From the NCBI GenBank assembly GCA_019828545.1, contig JACVRA010000675.1, positions 1 through 20,389 on the forward strand: a DNA stretch of 20,389 bases, in the 5' to 3' direction. This DNA comes from Paracamarosporium sp. OC-R06-R3 (lineage: Eukaryota > Ascomycota > Dothideomycetes > Pleosporales > Didymosphaeriaceae). Position numbers and translations under genes: made by a program. Under the pieces are notes generated by a model. That model had not been told where the DNA came from. It was given only the letters and a program-made list of their open reading frames with translations, and ran no database searches. This document shows positions 1 to 8,029 of this stretch, piece after piece; the stretch's first letter is position 1; every line of letters begins with the position of its first letter.

Positions 1-2
1 AA

Positions 3-23
3 TCCGTGCATTGGGTGCACGGA
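3..23. promoter_or_regulatory. Perfect inverted repeat upstream of the activator gene
   Basis: TCCGTGCA (3-10) and TGCACGGA (16-23) are perfect 8-base inverted arms around the spacer TTGGG. The arms place CCG and CGG triplets in an everted arrangement about 130 bases before the start of the Zn2Cys6 gene. Zn2Cys6 dimers commonly bind paired CGG/CCG triplets, so autoregulation is possible. This is inference; the arms could also simply form a hairpin, and the upstream gene is not visible. Confidence 0.35.
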
Positions 24-155
24 CACGTTAATCCTAAAACAACATAGATAGGCGGAATGATGAACAAACGAAAGTAATGCAAGCCTCATCCTCCATTGGT
101 CCCACACGGATCATGCCTCAGCCGCACGCCGTAGCTGTTCGGGGTCCCGACGACA

Positions 156-2555
156 ATGCCTGCAATGCCTGCAACACGATCGGGCACCACCAAACGGTCG
201 CGCACGCATGTAGATGCGGAGGACCTCGAGGACACACCAACACGCAAACCCCGTCTTCGAGTGAGCGAAGCTTGTGAGCCTTGTCGTAAACGAAAAGACC
301 GCTGTACTGGTGACAAGCCAACGTGTGTCAATTGCCGTCGCGCTCAGCGGGAGTGTACCTACCGACAAAACAGAAAACGAGGCCTGCGAACAGGATACGT
401 ACGCGCTCTTGAATCGCTACTTGGATTGATATTTGTCACTAATGGGGGCTCTGATAATTGGATTTCGTCGCTGCTCGACGGCAACACTGAACCACCCCCT
501 CCCAATGCACAAACTTCCGGAAACCTTCCCAGGGCAGACTCTGTCGAATCATTGTTGGATACCTGGCGGATGAGTGCTGTTGCAAAACAAGTCGAACATG
601 TCTTGTCCGCTGCGGAGACGGCGGAAGACGGCGAAGCGCCCGAACAAGCTAATGCTTTTGACCGCAAAGTATCCAAAGCGGCGACACTGGCAGCTATGCT
701 TCAACAGCGAGAATTGTTCATTGACAAAAATCCTGGGGATGTTGTGTTCCCAAGCCCCATGGATACAGAGATCTTCTCACCTGCCAACAACGTGGATCGA
801 CTTCAGCCGGCTTCGTTCTCAACTACCACTGAGATTCCCGAAGTTGACCCGTTACTTCTAGCTCCAGGCACAGAAACTCCCGTAGCCCCTCTAATAGACA
901 CCCATAAAATCCATCCGGCAGAATCCCTTTCGAAAAATCTGCCTACGAACTGGGAACATCTACTCGAGCTCTACTTCGCCGGCACACATTGCTGGCTGCC
1001 AATCTGCGAAAAGCACGACTTGTTAAGAATCGCTTATTTGCTCGCCACGCCTGATGATAATCCGGCTCAAGCTACTGGCGTATCTCGTGGTGATAGCGCT
1101 TTCCTTATGACTGTTTTGAGATATACATCATCACGGACTGCGGCGCAGTATTCAGATTCATCGGCCGAGATTCTTGCTTCTTTCCCAGAGCAAACTTTGA
1201 AATACGAATTAGGTCACGTGAGAGCTCTTCTCATCATAGCTATTTCCCACCTTGAGATTAGAGACCTCGTCGGCGCATGGTCCACTATTGGTAGAGCGAT
1301 ATATACTTTGACCTCTTTGGAGGGTTGCGCGCTGGGACAGCGCCAGTCAAAAGTATCTGCAGACACTGGAATGACGCGAACCACACTCTGTTGCATGGCT
1401 CTGGAGACTATTGTGGCCAACTCATTGCAATTGCGACCCTACTTCCAACGATCAGACATTGAAAAAGTTGGACTTCTTGGAACAGAGGGTATAGAAGAAT
1501 GGGAGCCGTTGAAGTCTTACAGCACCTCTGGAGACCACGAACCAATCCGTCAAGTACCTGCTCGTGTTTTGAGCACTTTCAACAGCTTCATAAAATCTGT
1601 TGGTATTCTAAACGATGTCCTTCGATCAAGGAAAGACGGCTACAGTTTAAATGAACAATCGATTGACGTGGGAGATGCCTTGGGCTGGTCAAATGAGTTG
1701 GCTTCACTGGAATCCAGCGTTTCCTTCGGAAACGTGATGCCTAATGGGCTTAACTTCCATTGCTTTGTGGCGGACCTAACCCGAATACTCAAACAGAGAC
1801 TGATCGACGGCAGCCTCATGCTGAGTAACTCTTACGACAAGATCCGAAAGACGGCCGAGCTACTACAGGACTATCTTCGTGGCACGCGAGAACCTGTCGT
1901 ACCCCCTACTTGTGCGGTATACATTGCCAACCTACGGCTTTCAACGGAAAACAGTCGTGAAGATGATATCCAAACCCTCCATGATCAGCTACACGAGCTC
2001 GAACTTCGTCTCAACCGATCTCAAACATTTTCGAATACGTCCACCAGCGATCAATCTAGGCTTGGCCTACCAACAGAGGATTGCTCTCTAACAGAGACCA
2101 TTGGTCAGGACCTATCTAACAATGAGCAGAGCAGCTTCGCGGGAGAGCAAGGTGTCTTTAGATCGCATTCGACAATCGAAGCTATAATACCAACAGATCA
2201 CCTTGCGACTCAAGCTGGCGTACAGAGTTCGAACATACACCTGCCTAGCCAACTCTACACCAATATGCAAGCGCAGACGCTTTGTAGTCCCAATCAGCCG
2301 TATCCCCAGAATGCTAGGGACACGAATTTGGACATGACAGATTATATACCAGAACAGGCAGACGACGAAGGGCTATTCCAGAGATTGGCGGATCTTGACG
2401 CTGCTGATTGGTACGTCCACCATATACTTCACTCCTTCGATTCCGTGCTGATAAAGTACAGGACTGCTAATCCACCCGACTTCATGAAACATCTTGGTTT
2501 GATGAATGATATGCCTACCGACTTGGGCGCTTTCTTCGACCTCCATCCCGGCTAG
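156..2555 (+). CDS. Zn2Cys6 transcription factor, QutA/QA-1F-like activator of quinate catabolism
   Basis: A 799-residue protein in one uninterrupted frame. The Zn2Cys6 DNA-binding domain has six cysteines at 40, 43, 50, 57, 60 and 67 (C-X2-C-X6-C-X6-C-X2-C-X6-C), with the basic run RKRKDR inside. It is followed by RKRGLRTGYVRALESLLG, very like the linker after the zinc cluster in Neurospora QA-1F and Aspergillus QutA. Around residues 260-295 lies a fungal-TF middle homology motif (THCWLPICEKHDLLR), and the C-terminus carries the FMKHLGL-type motif. Length (about 800) fits that family. The start was taken at the first ATG upstream of the zinc cluster. It lies 172 bases before a co-oriented dehydroshikimate dehydratase, matching a pathway-specific nuclear activator. 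The cluster is seen; the quinate specificity is inferred from similarity and context. Confidence 0.85.
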   Translation: MPAMPATRSGTTKRSRTHVDAEDLEDTPTRKPRLRVSEACEPCRKRKDRCTGDKPTCVNCRRAQRECTYRQNRKRGLRTGYVRALESLLGLIFVTNGGSDNWISSLLDGNTEPPPPNAQTSGNLPRADSVESLLDTWRMSAVAKQVEHVLSAAETAEDGEAPEQANAFDRKVSKAATLAAMLQQRELFIDKNPGDVVFPSPMDTEIFSPANNVDRLQPASFSTTTEIPEVDPLLLAPGTETPVAPLIDTHKIHPAESLSKNLPTNWEHLLELYFAGTHCWLPICEKHDLLRIAYLLATPDDNPAQATGVSRGDSAFLMTVLRYTSSRTAAQYSDSSAEILASFPEQTLKYELGHVRALLIIAISHLEIRDLVGAWSTIGRAIYTLTSLEGCALGQRQSKVSADTGMTRTTLCCMALETIVANSLQLRPYFQRSDIEKVGLLGTEGIEEWEPLKSYSTSGDHEPIRQVPARVLSTFNSFIKSVGILNDVLRSRKDGYSLNEQSIDVGDALGWSNELASLESSVSFGNVMPNGLNFHCFVADLTRILKQRLIDGSLMLSNSYDKIRKTAELLQDYLRGTREPVVPPTCAVYIANLRLSTENSREDDIQTLHDQLHELELRLNRSQTFSNTSTSDQSRLGLPTEDCSLTETIGQDLSNNEQSSFAGEQGVFRSHSTIEAIIPTDHLATQAGVQSSNIHLPSQLYTNMQAQTLCSPNQPYPQNARDTNLDMTDYIPEQADDEGLFQRLADLDAADWYVHHILHSFDSVLIKYRTANPPDFMKHLGLMNDMPTDLGAFFDLHPG

Positions 2556-2727
2556 AAAAGCCGGCTGCGTCATAGCTAATTAGCAGCCTCCACCGAGCGG
2601 CTATGCGTTTTGCCGATTTCGTTAGCGCTGTTGTTCAATTGTTGCTTAGCCAAAAGCTTGCATAGCTCCATGCTCAGCCTTTCAAGTCTGAACACTGTTC
2701 TTGCGATCCAGCCTTAGTTGAATCACC
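2556..2727 (+). promoter_or_regulatory. Short spacer between activator and dehydroshikimate dehydratase
   Basis: This 172-base gap must hold the 3' end of the activator and the promoter of the next gene. An inverted pair GGCTGC (2563-2568) / GCAGCC (2583-2588) flanks the palindrome GCTAATTAGC (2575-2584) just after the activator stop. An everted CCG-N2-CGG lies at 2593-2600. The published QA-1F/QutA site type (GGRTAA...TTAYCC) was not found here by eye. Confidence 0.3.
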
Positions 2728-3753
2728 ATGTCCGATTTTCGCCCTGCGCTCCTCTCTGCATCGCTTGGCCGTGCTTGGGTACATGATTTTGAAACAAAGG
2801 TTCGAGAAGCGGCCAGTCATGGTTTCAAAGGCATCGAAGTCTTCTACGAGGACCTTGATTATCTAGCACGGCAATTACACGGCGTTAAGGAACCCAGCAA
2901 TGACCAAATCCTCTCCGCTGCTCAACATGCAAGGAAAATTTTCGACGAGGTCAACCTCACGGTCATTGGTTTGCAGCCGTTCCTCTTCTACGAAGGCCTT
3001 CTGGATCGAAAGCAGCATACGGTTCTCATTGAGCGGATACGCATGTGGTTCCAGATCGCTCACCATCTCAAGACAGACACCATACAAATTCCAGCCAACT
3101 TTCTACCCGAGGAGCAGTTGACAGCTGACATGAATATAATTACCGGCGATCTCATCGAGTTGGCTGATCTTGGAAGCAAACAAGTTCCGCCGATTCGCTT
3201 CGCTTATGAAGCTCTCTGCTGGAGTACCCACATCGACACGTGGGAGAAATCTTACGAGGTGGTACAGAGGGTCAACAGATCAAACTTCGGTCTCTGCCTT
3301 GACACTTTCAACATTGCTGGTCGCGTTTGGGGCGATCCTGCGTCTCCGACAGGCAAGACGCCCAATGCTGATGCCGATCTAGCCGCATCACTCAAGCAGC
3401 TGGCCAACGACGTCGATCTTAATAAAGTGTTCTATATTCAGGTTGTCGACGCTGAGCGTATGGAATCGCCCCTCGTAAAGGGACACCCGTTCCATGTTGA
3501 AGGAAACCCAGCTAGGATGAATTGGTCAAGAAATGCGAGAGCTTATATGTACGAAACCAATAGAGGAGTATATTTACCATCTGAAGATGTAGCAAAAGCG
3601 ATCATCTATGGAATGGGGTATAAAGGATGGGTTTCAATGGAATTGTTTTCCAGAACCATGAGCGAACAGGGAGAAGATGTACCCCGAGAACACGCGAGGA
3701 GAGGCATTGAAGCGTGGAAAACATTCGTTCAGCGACTCCGCCTGAATGAATAA
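2728..3753 (+). CDS. qutC: 3-dehydroshikimate dehydratase (QutC/QA-4 type)
   Basis: A 341-residue cytosolic-type protein with no signal peptide or membrane segment. It is a sugar-phosphate isomerase/xylose-isomerase-like TIM barrel that removes water from 3-dehydroshikimate to give protocatechuate, draining the quinate/shikimate pool into aromatic catabolism. Likely divalent-metal ligands by family pattern are Glu161 (FAYEALCW), Asp192 (GLCLDTFNIAGR), Gln238 (FYIQVVDAER) and Glu305 (WVSMELFSR). Fungal QA-4/QutC proteins are about 350 residues, so it is full length. The N-terminal segment SASLGR and the CLDTFNIAGR motif are characteristic of the fungal enzymes. It sits directly downstream of the Zn2Cys6 activator and converges with the dehydrogenase gene (89 bases between stops). 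No intron was needed. Confidence in the reaction is high. Confidence 0.9.
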   Translation: MSDFRPALLSASLGRAWVHDFETKVREAASHGFKGIEVFYEDLDYLARQLHGVKEPSNDQILSAAQHARKIFDEVNLTVIGLQPFLFYEGLLDRKQHTVLIERIRMWFQIAHHLKTDTIQIPANFLPEEQLTADMNIITGDLIELADLGSKQVPPIRFAYEALCWSTHIDTWEKSYEVVQRVNRSNFGLCLDTFNIAGRVWGDPASPTGKTPNADADLAASLKQLANDVDLNKVFYIQVVDAERMESPLVKGHPFHVEGNPARMNWSRNARAYMYETNRGVYLPSEDVAKAIIYGMGYKGWVSMELFSRTMSEQGEDVPREHARRGIEAWKTFVQRLRLNE

Positions 3754-3842
3754 GTGGACTGGGTCAGATTTATACACACGAATAATAATGCCGATGGTCA
3801 GCTACCTAACGGTCAGTAGTAAAACTCTATGACATGGAACAA

Positions 3843-4766
3843 TCAGAAGTTGATCCCAGATGCTTTATCCGCTTGCTCCCATAAAACCTTCCTGGCTCCC
3901 TCTCCATCCAAGCCCTTCACGTTTTCTTCTCCTGCCCACAATCGGTACTGTTCCTCAATTTGATAGCCTATTACATGCGTTCCTTCCACGCATCTCCAGC
4001 CATCTCTCTCCGCTTTCTTGATCATTCTCGTCCTCCTTGGCTTGAAACACATATCCAACAACACACCCTTGTCTACTCTTCCCAAGAACATGTCTAGCAC
4101 CGCTTTGACAGTCAATTCTTCCGATGTCTGGGGTTCAAAGTCTGGTACTGTACCAACCACATAGTGTGGCGTCTCCAGCCCCTGCGCCTGCTCGATTGTC
4201 TTGATGTGCATGATCTTTGGTGCCGGACAGAGACCCTGAGCATCCTCAAGAAGCGCAGTAACCTCTACATCATCGCGGTTCAAGATGTAGATCGTGGAAG
4301 CATGGAACGTCTTGTGAAGTACATATACCGCCGCGCGACTGGCACCACCAGCTCCAACAATCAGCGCTGGTTTTCCGCTCACTAGCTCACCGCCCTCAAG
4401 AAGACAACCCCTGATCCCAAGCCAGTCAGTGTTGGTGCCTCTGAGCTTCGTAGGATCTTTCGGGTCGCGATATACATTGTTGCATGCCCCAATCTGTATA
4501 GCGAGGTCATCAAGCGCGTCGAGATGCTGCATGACAGTATTTTTGTACGGCATGGTGACGACGAGACCAACGGTCTGGGGGTCTCGAGCTAGGTTCTTTA
4601 GATCGGAGATTGAGGGGCATTCGGTGGCGTGGAACGTCCAAGGTAGTCCGAGAGAGCGCGCTATATGGTTGTGCATCGATGGAGCAATAGAATGGGTAAC
4701 ATGTACGCCCACTAGGTGTAGTGCTTTAGTATCCGACGGTGAAGGAATTTGACCCTTGGCAGCCAT
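3843..4766 (-). CDS. qutB: Quinate/shikimate dehydrogenase (QutB/QA-3 type)
   Basis: A 307-residue single-function shikimate-dehydrogenase-fold enzyme. The substrate domain has SIAPSMHN (26-33), VTMPYK with the catalytic Lys75, and GTNTDWLG with catalytic Asp114. The nucleotide domain has the glycine-rich GAGGASRAAV (138-147), followed by the second-strand motif ILNRD (161-165). The C-terminal motif LLDMCFKPRRTRM and the helix EGTHVIGYQIEEQ fit fungal quinate dehydrogenases rather than the AROM-fused biosynthetic enzyme, which is part of a pentafunctional protein. The likely role is oxidation of quinate to 3-dehydroquinate, or shikimate to 3-dehydroshikimate, feeding the adjacent dehydratase; which substrate is preferred cannot be read from sequence. 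The ATG at 4766 was chosen because the conserved fold starts soon after it. Neighbouring genes are convergent on one side and co-oriented on the other. Confidence 0.88.
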   Translation of the reverse strand: MAAKGQIPSPSDTKALHLVGVHVTHSIAPSMHNHIARSLGLPWTFHATECPSISDLKNLARDPQTVGLVVTMPYKNTVMQHLDALDDLAIQIGACNNVYRDPKDPTKLRGTNTDWLGIRGCLLEGGELVSGKPALIVGAGGASRAAVYVLHKTFHASTIYILNRDDVEVTALLEDAQGLCPAPKIMHIKTIEQAQGLETPHYVVGTVPDFEPQTSEELTVKAVLDMFLGRVDKGVLLDMCFKPRRTRMIKKAERDGWRCVEGTHVIGYQIEEQYRLWAGEENVKGLDGEGARKVLWEQADKASGINF

Positions 4767-5136
4767 GATAGGTTATTTCTGGTCGTGTGTATGTTTTCCG
4801 ATGGGTTGCTGTTCAAGTTCAGATAGGTATAATAATATGTCCACAACAAAACTTGAAAGAATCTCTAGTGGTACGCTACTCGTTAAGCTCGTTAACAGCC
4901 GCGTCCTCTGGTATATGACAACAGCCGATAGCGTAGCGACATTTATGCGGCGGCGAAGAATTTTGCCGCCTTATGAACGCAATGTAACACGCATGGTCAT
5001 ACCGCATTCTCAACAGCACATGGATGCGACCAGACTTGCTGAGGTATTGTTAAAAGGCAGGTAAAGTGTGAAAGGGCCCAGTCTAATTCCACGAGTATGA
5101 ATCACATTCAGTCCGAAGCTTTTCAAGCAGGAGTAT
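4767..5136 (-). promoter_or_regulatory. Promoter region of the quinate dehydrogenase gene
   Basis: A 370-base gap between the dehydrogenase start and the dioxygenase stop. It contains GGCGGC (4949-4954) and GCCGCC (4965-4970), a perfect inverted repeat with a 10-base AT-rich spacer, 183-204 bases upstream of the dehydrogenase ATG. It carries inverted CGG/CCG triplets and is a plausible Zn2Cys6 operator. An open frame of about 100 codons on the opposite strand shows no protein-like character. Confidence 0.4.
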
Positions 5137-6144
5137 TCAGTCTACATCAGGTACCAGCATTCCGTTGACGACAGTAACCCCTTCGATGCCTGCCTTTCCC
5201 AATGCCTCCAGCGCAAGATTGTGTCGTAACTCTTCCGCCTCTTTGTCACTCACAAGTACAAAGTCGTATTGCATCAACTTCGTCTCTCGCGTGACGTCAT
5301 ATTTTTCCGCTAGCCCCTCGTACTCCACAACATTTTCCAGATCCACAATTAGCGACTCCTTCACCCCAAAGACAGCATCTGTCCTTTCGTATGGATCTCC
5401 ACGTATATACAAAGCTGTGATGAGACGGTCATATTCCGGTTTTTCAAACATGAAATGGAAGTGCGACGGTCGGTATGGATGTCGGTTGAGCTTCTGGAGT
5501 AATTTGCCCACAGGTCCGTCGTGCGGGATCGGGTATGGAACCGGCACAATAGCTTTGAAGTAGAACTCCCCCTCCCCATTACTCTCTACCACGGCGCGGC
5601 CATCTGGACCTATGCGATCTGCATGCTGGACGTCGTAAAATCCTTTCGAGTCCGTCTCCCACACATCGACCTTGACCCCAGGAATCGGCCTCCCTGCAGT
5701 GTCTTTAACAGTGCAGAGGACTAGCATAGGTTCGCCCTCTTCGTCATGCGATATTAAAGCACCATTCGGCTGGTGCACGGCTTCATGTGTGTGAAATGGG
5801 CCTAGTACTGTACCATCTGTTGATGCTGGCGGCTTCGGGTGGTCAATCGAGTCTACGAGCAGCGACAAGCCGAGCACGTCTGATAAGAGAATGAACTCTT
5901 GACGCACTGGAGTACAGATCTGGCCAACCCGGGTGAGAAATTGAATAGCTCCTTCCCATTCTGTCGTGCTGAGGCGAGTCTCGCGTGCAAAATCGTGCAG
6001 ATGTGTAACAAGGCGTTCCAGAAGGAATTTGAGCCGCCGATCGGCACAGTTCGAGTTGATTGCGTGTACATTTTCCGTGATGTTATCGATAGTAAGATCT
6101 TTCGATGAAAAGGTAGACTGCGTCGCGGAAGCTTCATTGATCAT
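5137..6144 (-). CDS. Intradiol ring-cleavage dioxygenase, probable hydroxyquinol 1,2-dioxygenase
   Basis: A 335-residue non-haem Fe(III) enzyme. An N-terminal dioxygenase dimerisation domain (about 35-105) includes FILLSDVLGLSLLVDSI, the form typical of hydroxyquinol dioxygenases. The catalytic beta-sandwich begins near TVLGPFH (112-118). The four iron ligands are visible: Tyr170 (SKGFYDVQ), Tyr204 (VPYPIP), and His228 and His230 (PYRPSHFHF). No signal peptide is present, unlike secreted fungal intradiol dioxygenases, so it is cytosolic. The family opens catechol, chlorocatechol or hydroxyquinol between the hydroxyls. Hydroxyquinol is favoured because a maleylacetate reductase, the next enzyme in that route, is divergently paired with it. 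Catechol 1,2-dioxygenase activity cannot be excluded from sequence alone. No introns are apparent. Confidence 0.87.
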   Translation of the reverse strand: MINEASATQSTFSSKDLTIDNITENVHAINSNCADRRLKFLLERLVTHLHDFARETRLSTTEWEGAIQFLTRVGQICTPVRQEFILLSDVLGLSLLVDSIDHPKPPASTDGTVLGPFHTHEAVHQPNGALISHDEEGEPMLVLCTVKDTAGRPIPGVKVDVWETDSKGFYDVQHADRIGPDGRAVVESNGEGEFYFKAIVPVPYPIPHDGPVGKLLQKLNRHPYRPSHFHFMFEKPEYDRLITALYIRGDPYERTDAVFGVKESLIVDLENVVEYEGLAEKYDVTRETKLMQYDFVLVSDKEAEELRHNLALEALGKAGIEGVTVVNGMLVPDVD

Positions 6145-6470
6145 AATGTTTTGGTGTATTGTGGCTGTTGAAGGCGGTTGGAAGGACTAGTCTGGCTGGG
6201 CTTGCAATGCAAATAAGATAAGATAACGCGCCCAAGTATAAGCATCTTTGTTCAATTTGAAGATAACAGTTTAGGTTCAGGATCATGCTAACCAATTGAT
6301 CGTCCGGCACAATGGTCTGGCGAGACCCGGCTAATGTATTTGCCGCTCACACAACTTTACGACCCCGCAGCAGGCTCAGTCTGTTATGGAGGATAGAGAT
6401 CACCAGACGTTTCGTTAAAGTATTTGGATGCGAAGCGGACCATCGAAGCAAGTTCACTGATTTCAATACA
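6145..6470. promoter_or_regulatory. Bidirectional promoter with three GATA boxes
   Basis: This 326-base spacer separates the divergent dioxygenase and maleylacetate reductase genes. AGATAA occurs at 6216-6221, 6221-6226 (overlapping) and 6261-6266, matching the HGATAR core bound by fungal GATA factors such as AreA. The close spacing makes a functional cluster more likely than chance. Co-regulation of the two consecutive pathway steps is expected. No palindromic QutA/QA-1F-type site was seen. Confidence 0.5.
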
Positions 6471-7679
6471 ATGGAAGAATTCGTATACAACAGCAATCCC
6501 GCACGTGTAGTGTTTGGCAGTGGAACCATCACTAGGTTACCCTCAGAACTATCACTATTCAACAAGAGCAAGCCACTTCTACTATGCACCCCGCAGCAAC
6601 ACTCTCAAGCAGAGGATGTTGGCAAAGTCTTGGAAGGCAAATTCGTTGGAATTTTCACGGAGGCCATCATGCATACACCGACCAACATAACAGAAAAAGC
6701 GATCATAACGGCGCAGGAAGCTGATGCTGATTCCGTCATCTCTATCGGGGGAGGCAGCACCATAGGCTTGGGCAAGGCCATCAGCATACGGACTGGATTG
6801 TATCATATTGCTATTCCTACAACTTATGCGGGTAGCGAAGTTACACCCATTCTTGGAGAGACAGCAAACGGGCGGAAAGAGACTCGCTCAGATACGAATA
6901 TATTATCTGGCACAGTAATCTACGACGTCGACTTAACTCTTACGCTTCCCGTATCCCTCACGGTGACAAGTGGTACGTATGATCCAGACACACCGCTTAT
7001 GTTTCTTCATCGTTTGTGGTACAAGAAATCCCCCTTGCATGGGATGCAGAAAAAAAAGCTTTGACTGCGTTATAGTTGTGACTAATCGTTGACCTCAAGT
7101 GTGAACGCCATCGCCCATGCTGTGGAAGCACTCTATGCTCAGAACAGCAATCCTATCATCAGCATACTGGCACAAGAAGGCGTACGAGCTTTGGCATCCG
7201 CGCTTCCGCAGATTATGGAGGATTCCCAGTCTAAAGAAGCACGTTCTTTAGCGCTTTATGGCGCCTGGCTCTGTGGCACGTGTCTTGGAAATGTACGGAT
7301 GTCGCTGCATCACAAATTATGCCACACTCTTGGTGGAAGCTTCAACCTGCCACACGCGGAGACGCATACGATTGTTTTGCCACACGCCCTTGCGTATAAT
7401 GCGCCGGCAGTACCTGATGCGCTTAAGAAGTTAGCTGCCGCCCTGCCAGATTGCAACCTCGACGGAAAAAGCGCAGTACACGGGTTGAACGTCTTACTAG
7501 GGAAACTGAAGGTAAAGAGGGGGCTGAAAGAGTATGGTATGAAGGAGGAAGATATTGACCGCGCAGTTGAGATCGCGATTTCTAAGCCGTACTGCAATCC
7601 CCGAAGTATTGAATCCAAGGCAATTAAAGAATTGATACGTAGGGCTTGGGCAGGTGAAGATGCTAAAGCTGACTTTTAG
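6471..7679 (+). CDS. Maleylacetate reductase (iron-type alcohol dehydrogenase fold), two exons
   Basis: Exon 1 is 6471-6976 and exon 2 is 7100-7679, giving 361 residues, the usual length for this family. It reduces maleylacetate to 3-oxoadipate with NAD(P)H in the cytosol. Exon 1 has the start motif VFGSGT, the nucleotide-binding GGGSTIGLGKAI and PTTYAGSEVTPILGE. Exon 2 has NAIAHAVEALYA, LHHKLCHTLGGSFNLPHAETH and LPHALAYN, all hallmarks of maleylacetate reductases. The 123-base intron (6977-7099) starts GTATGA, has a GACTAAT branch-like site near 7080 and ends AAG. The acceptor is forced, because a stop lies in frame at 7083-7085, and its phase selects this donor; the junction reads TSGTVNA, one residue longer than the usual SG-x-NA. 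The ATG at 6471 is preferred over the in-frame ATG at 6312 because homology begins right after it and it has a good context (ACAATGG). Confidence 0.87.
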
Positions 7680-7786
7680 ATAGTAGCACAACTTAAGTAA
7701 TATATAGAAGCTTATCTATGTATGATTCTCAGCTCGAGGTTGGTGATGCTACCAAAGCGCGAAGTCCAGCCTACCGCGTGGGTATG
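7680..7786 (+). other. 3' flank of the reductase gene up to the retrotransposon
   Basis: Non-coding 107 bases after the reductase stop, ending at the target-site duplication of the Copia element. The insertion therefore left the coding sequence whole but may have displaced its normal terminator. No gene seen. Confidence 0.5.
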
Positions 7787-7791
7787 TGAAT
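7787..7791. repeat. Left target-site duplication (TGAAT)
   Basis: TGAAT directly precedes the 5' LTR and is repeated exactly at 13172-13176 after the 3' LTR. A 5-base duplication is standard for LTR retrotransposon integrases, and its perfection fixes both element borders. Confidence 0.92.
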
Positions 7792-7968
7792 TGTGAGGTT
7801 TCGGATATGAGCCATGAAGCATAGGCCACCTTATGGATCACCTCAGGTGCCACTTGCGTGACTCTGGTACGTGATCAGATCATCAAGGCAGTACAGTATA
7901 TAGCTTCCACAACGTAGCTACTCAATAAACAACGCTTTGCCTCAATACTCTATTAATTCAATCTTCTA
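7792..7968 (+). repeat. 5' LTR of the Copia element
   Basis: 177 bases beginning TGTGAGGTTTCGG and ending CTTCTA. It is identical in length to the 3' LTR with one visible difference: T at 7954 (CTATTAATT) where the 3' copy has C (CTATCAATT), a CpA/TpA transition. A TATA-like AGTATATAG lies near 7900. The end is TA, not the canonical CA, in both copies. Confidence 0.93.
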
Positions 7969-7981
7969 GTTATGAGCCCGG
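7969..7981 (+). other. Primer-binding site for half-molecule initiator tRNA-Met
   Basis: GTTATGAGCCCGG starts at the first base after the 5' LTR. Its complement, CCGGGCTCATAAC, is the anticodon stem and loop of eukaryotic initiator tRNA-Met (anticodon CAT). Drosophila copia and yeast Ty5 prime from a tRNA-iMet cleaved in the anticodon loop, so the same mechanism is indicated. The match is read against general knowledge of the tRNA, not against this genome. Confidence 0.8.
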
Positions 7982-8029
7982 TTTGCACTTATTAAAGCTG
8001 CTACTTACCTGCAATCGTTTAATCCCGCA

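Noticed and set aside
4756..5064. 102-codon open frame opposite the dehydrogenase promoter
   Set aside because: Overlaps the dehydrogenase start, has no motif and falls in a promoter-like region.
6312..6470. N-terminal extension of maleylacetate reductase from the ATG at 6312
   Set aside because: It would add 53 residues absent from the family and consume half of the divergent promoter; the ATG at 6471 starts exactly where homology begins.
2556..6470. Classical QA-1F/QutA operator (GGRTAA...TTAYCC)
   Set aside because: I scanned the intergenic parts by eye and found no convincing palindromic match; half-sites alone are too common to report.
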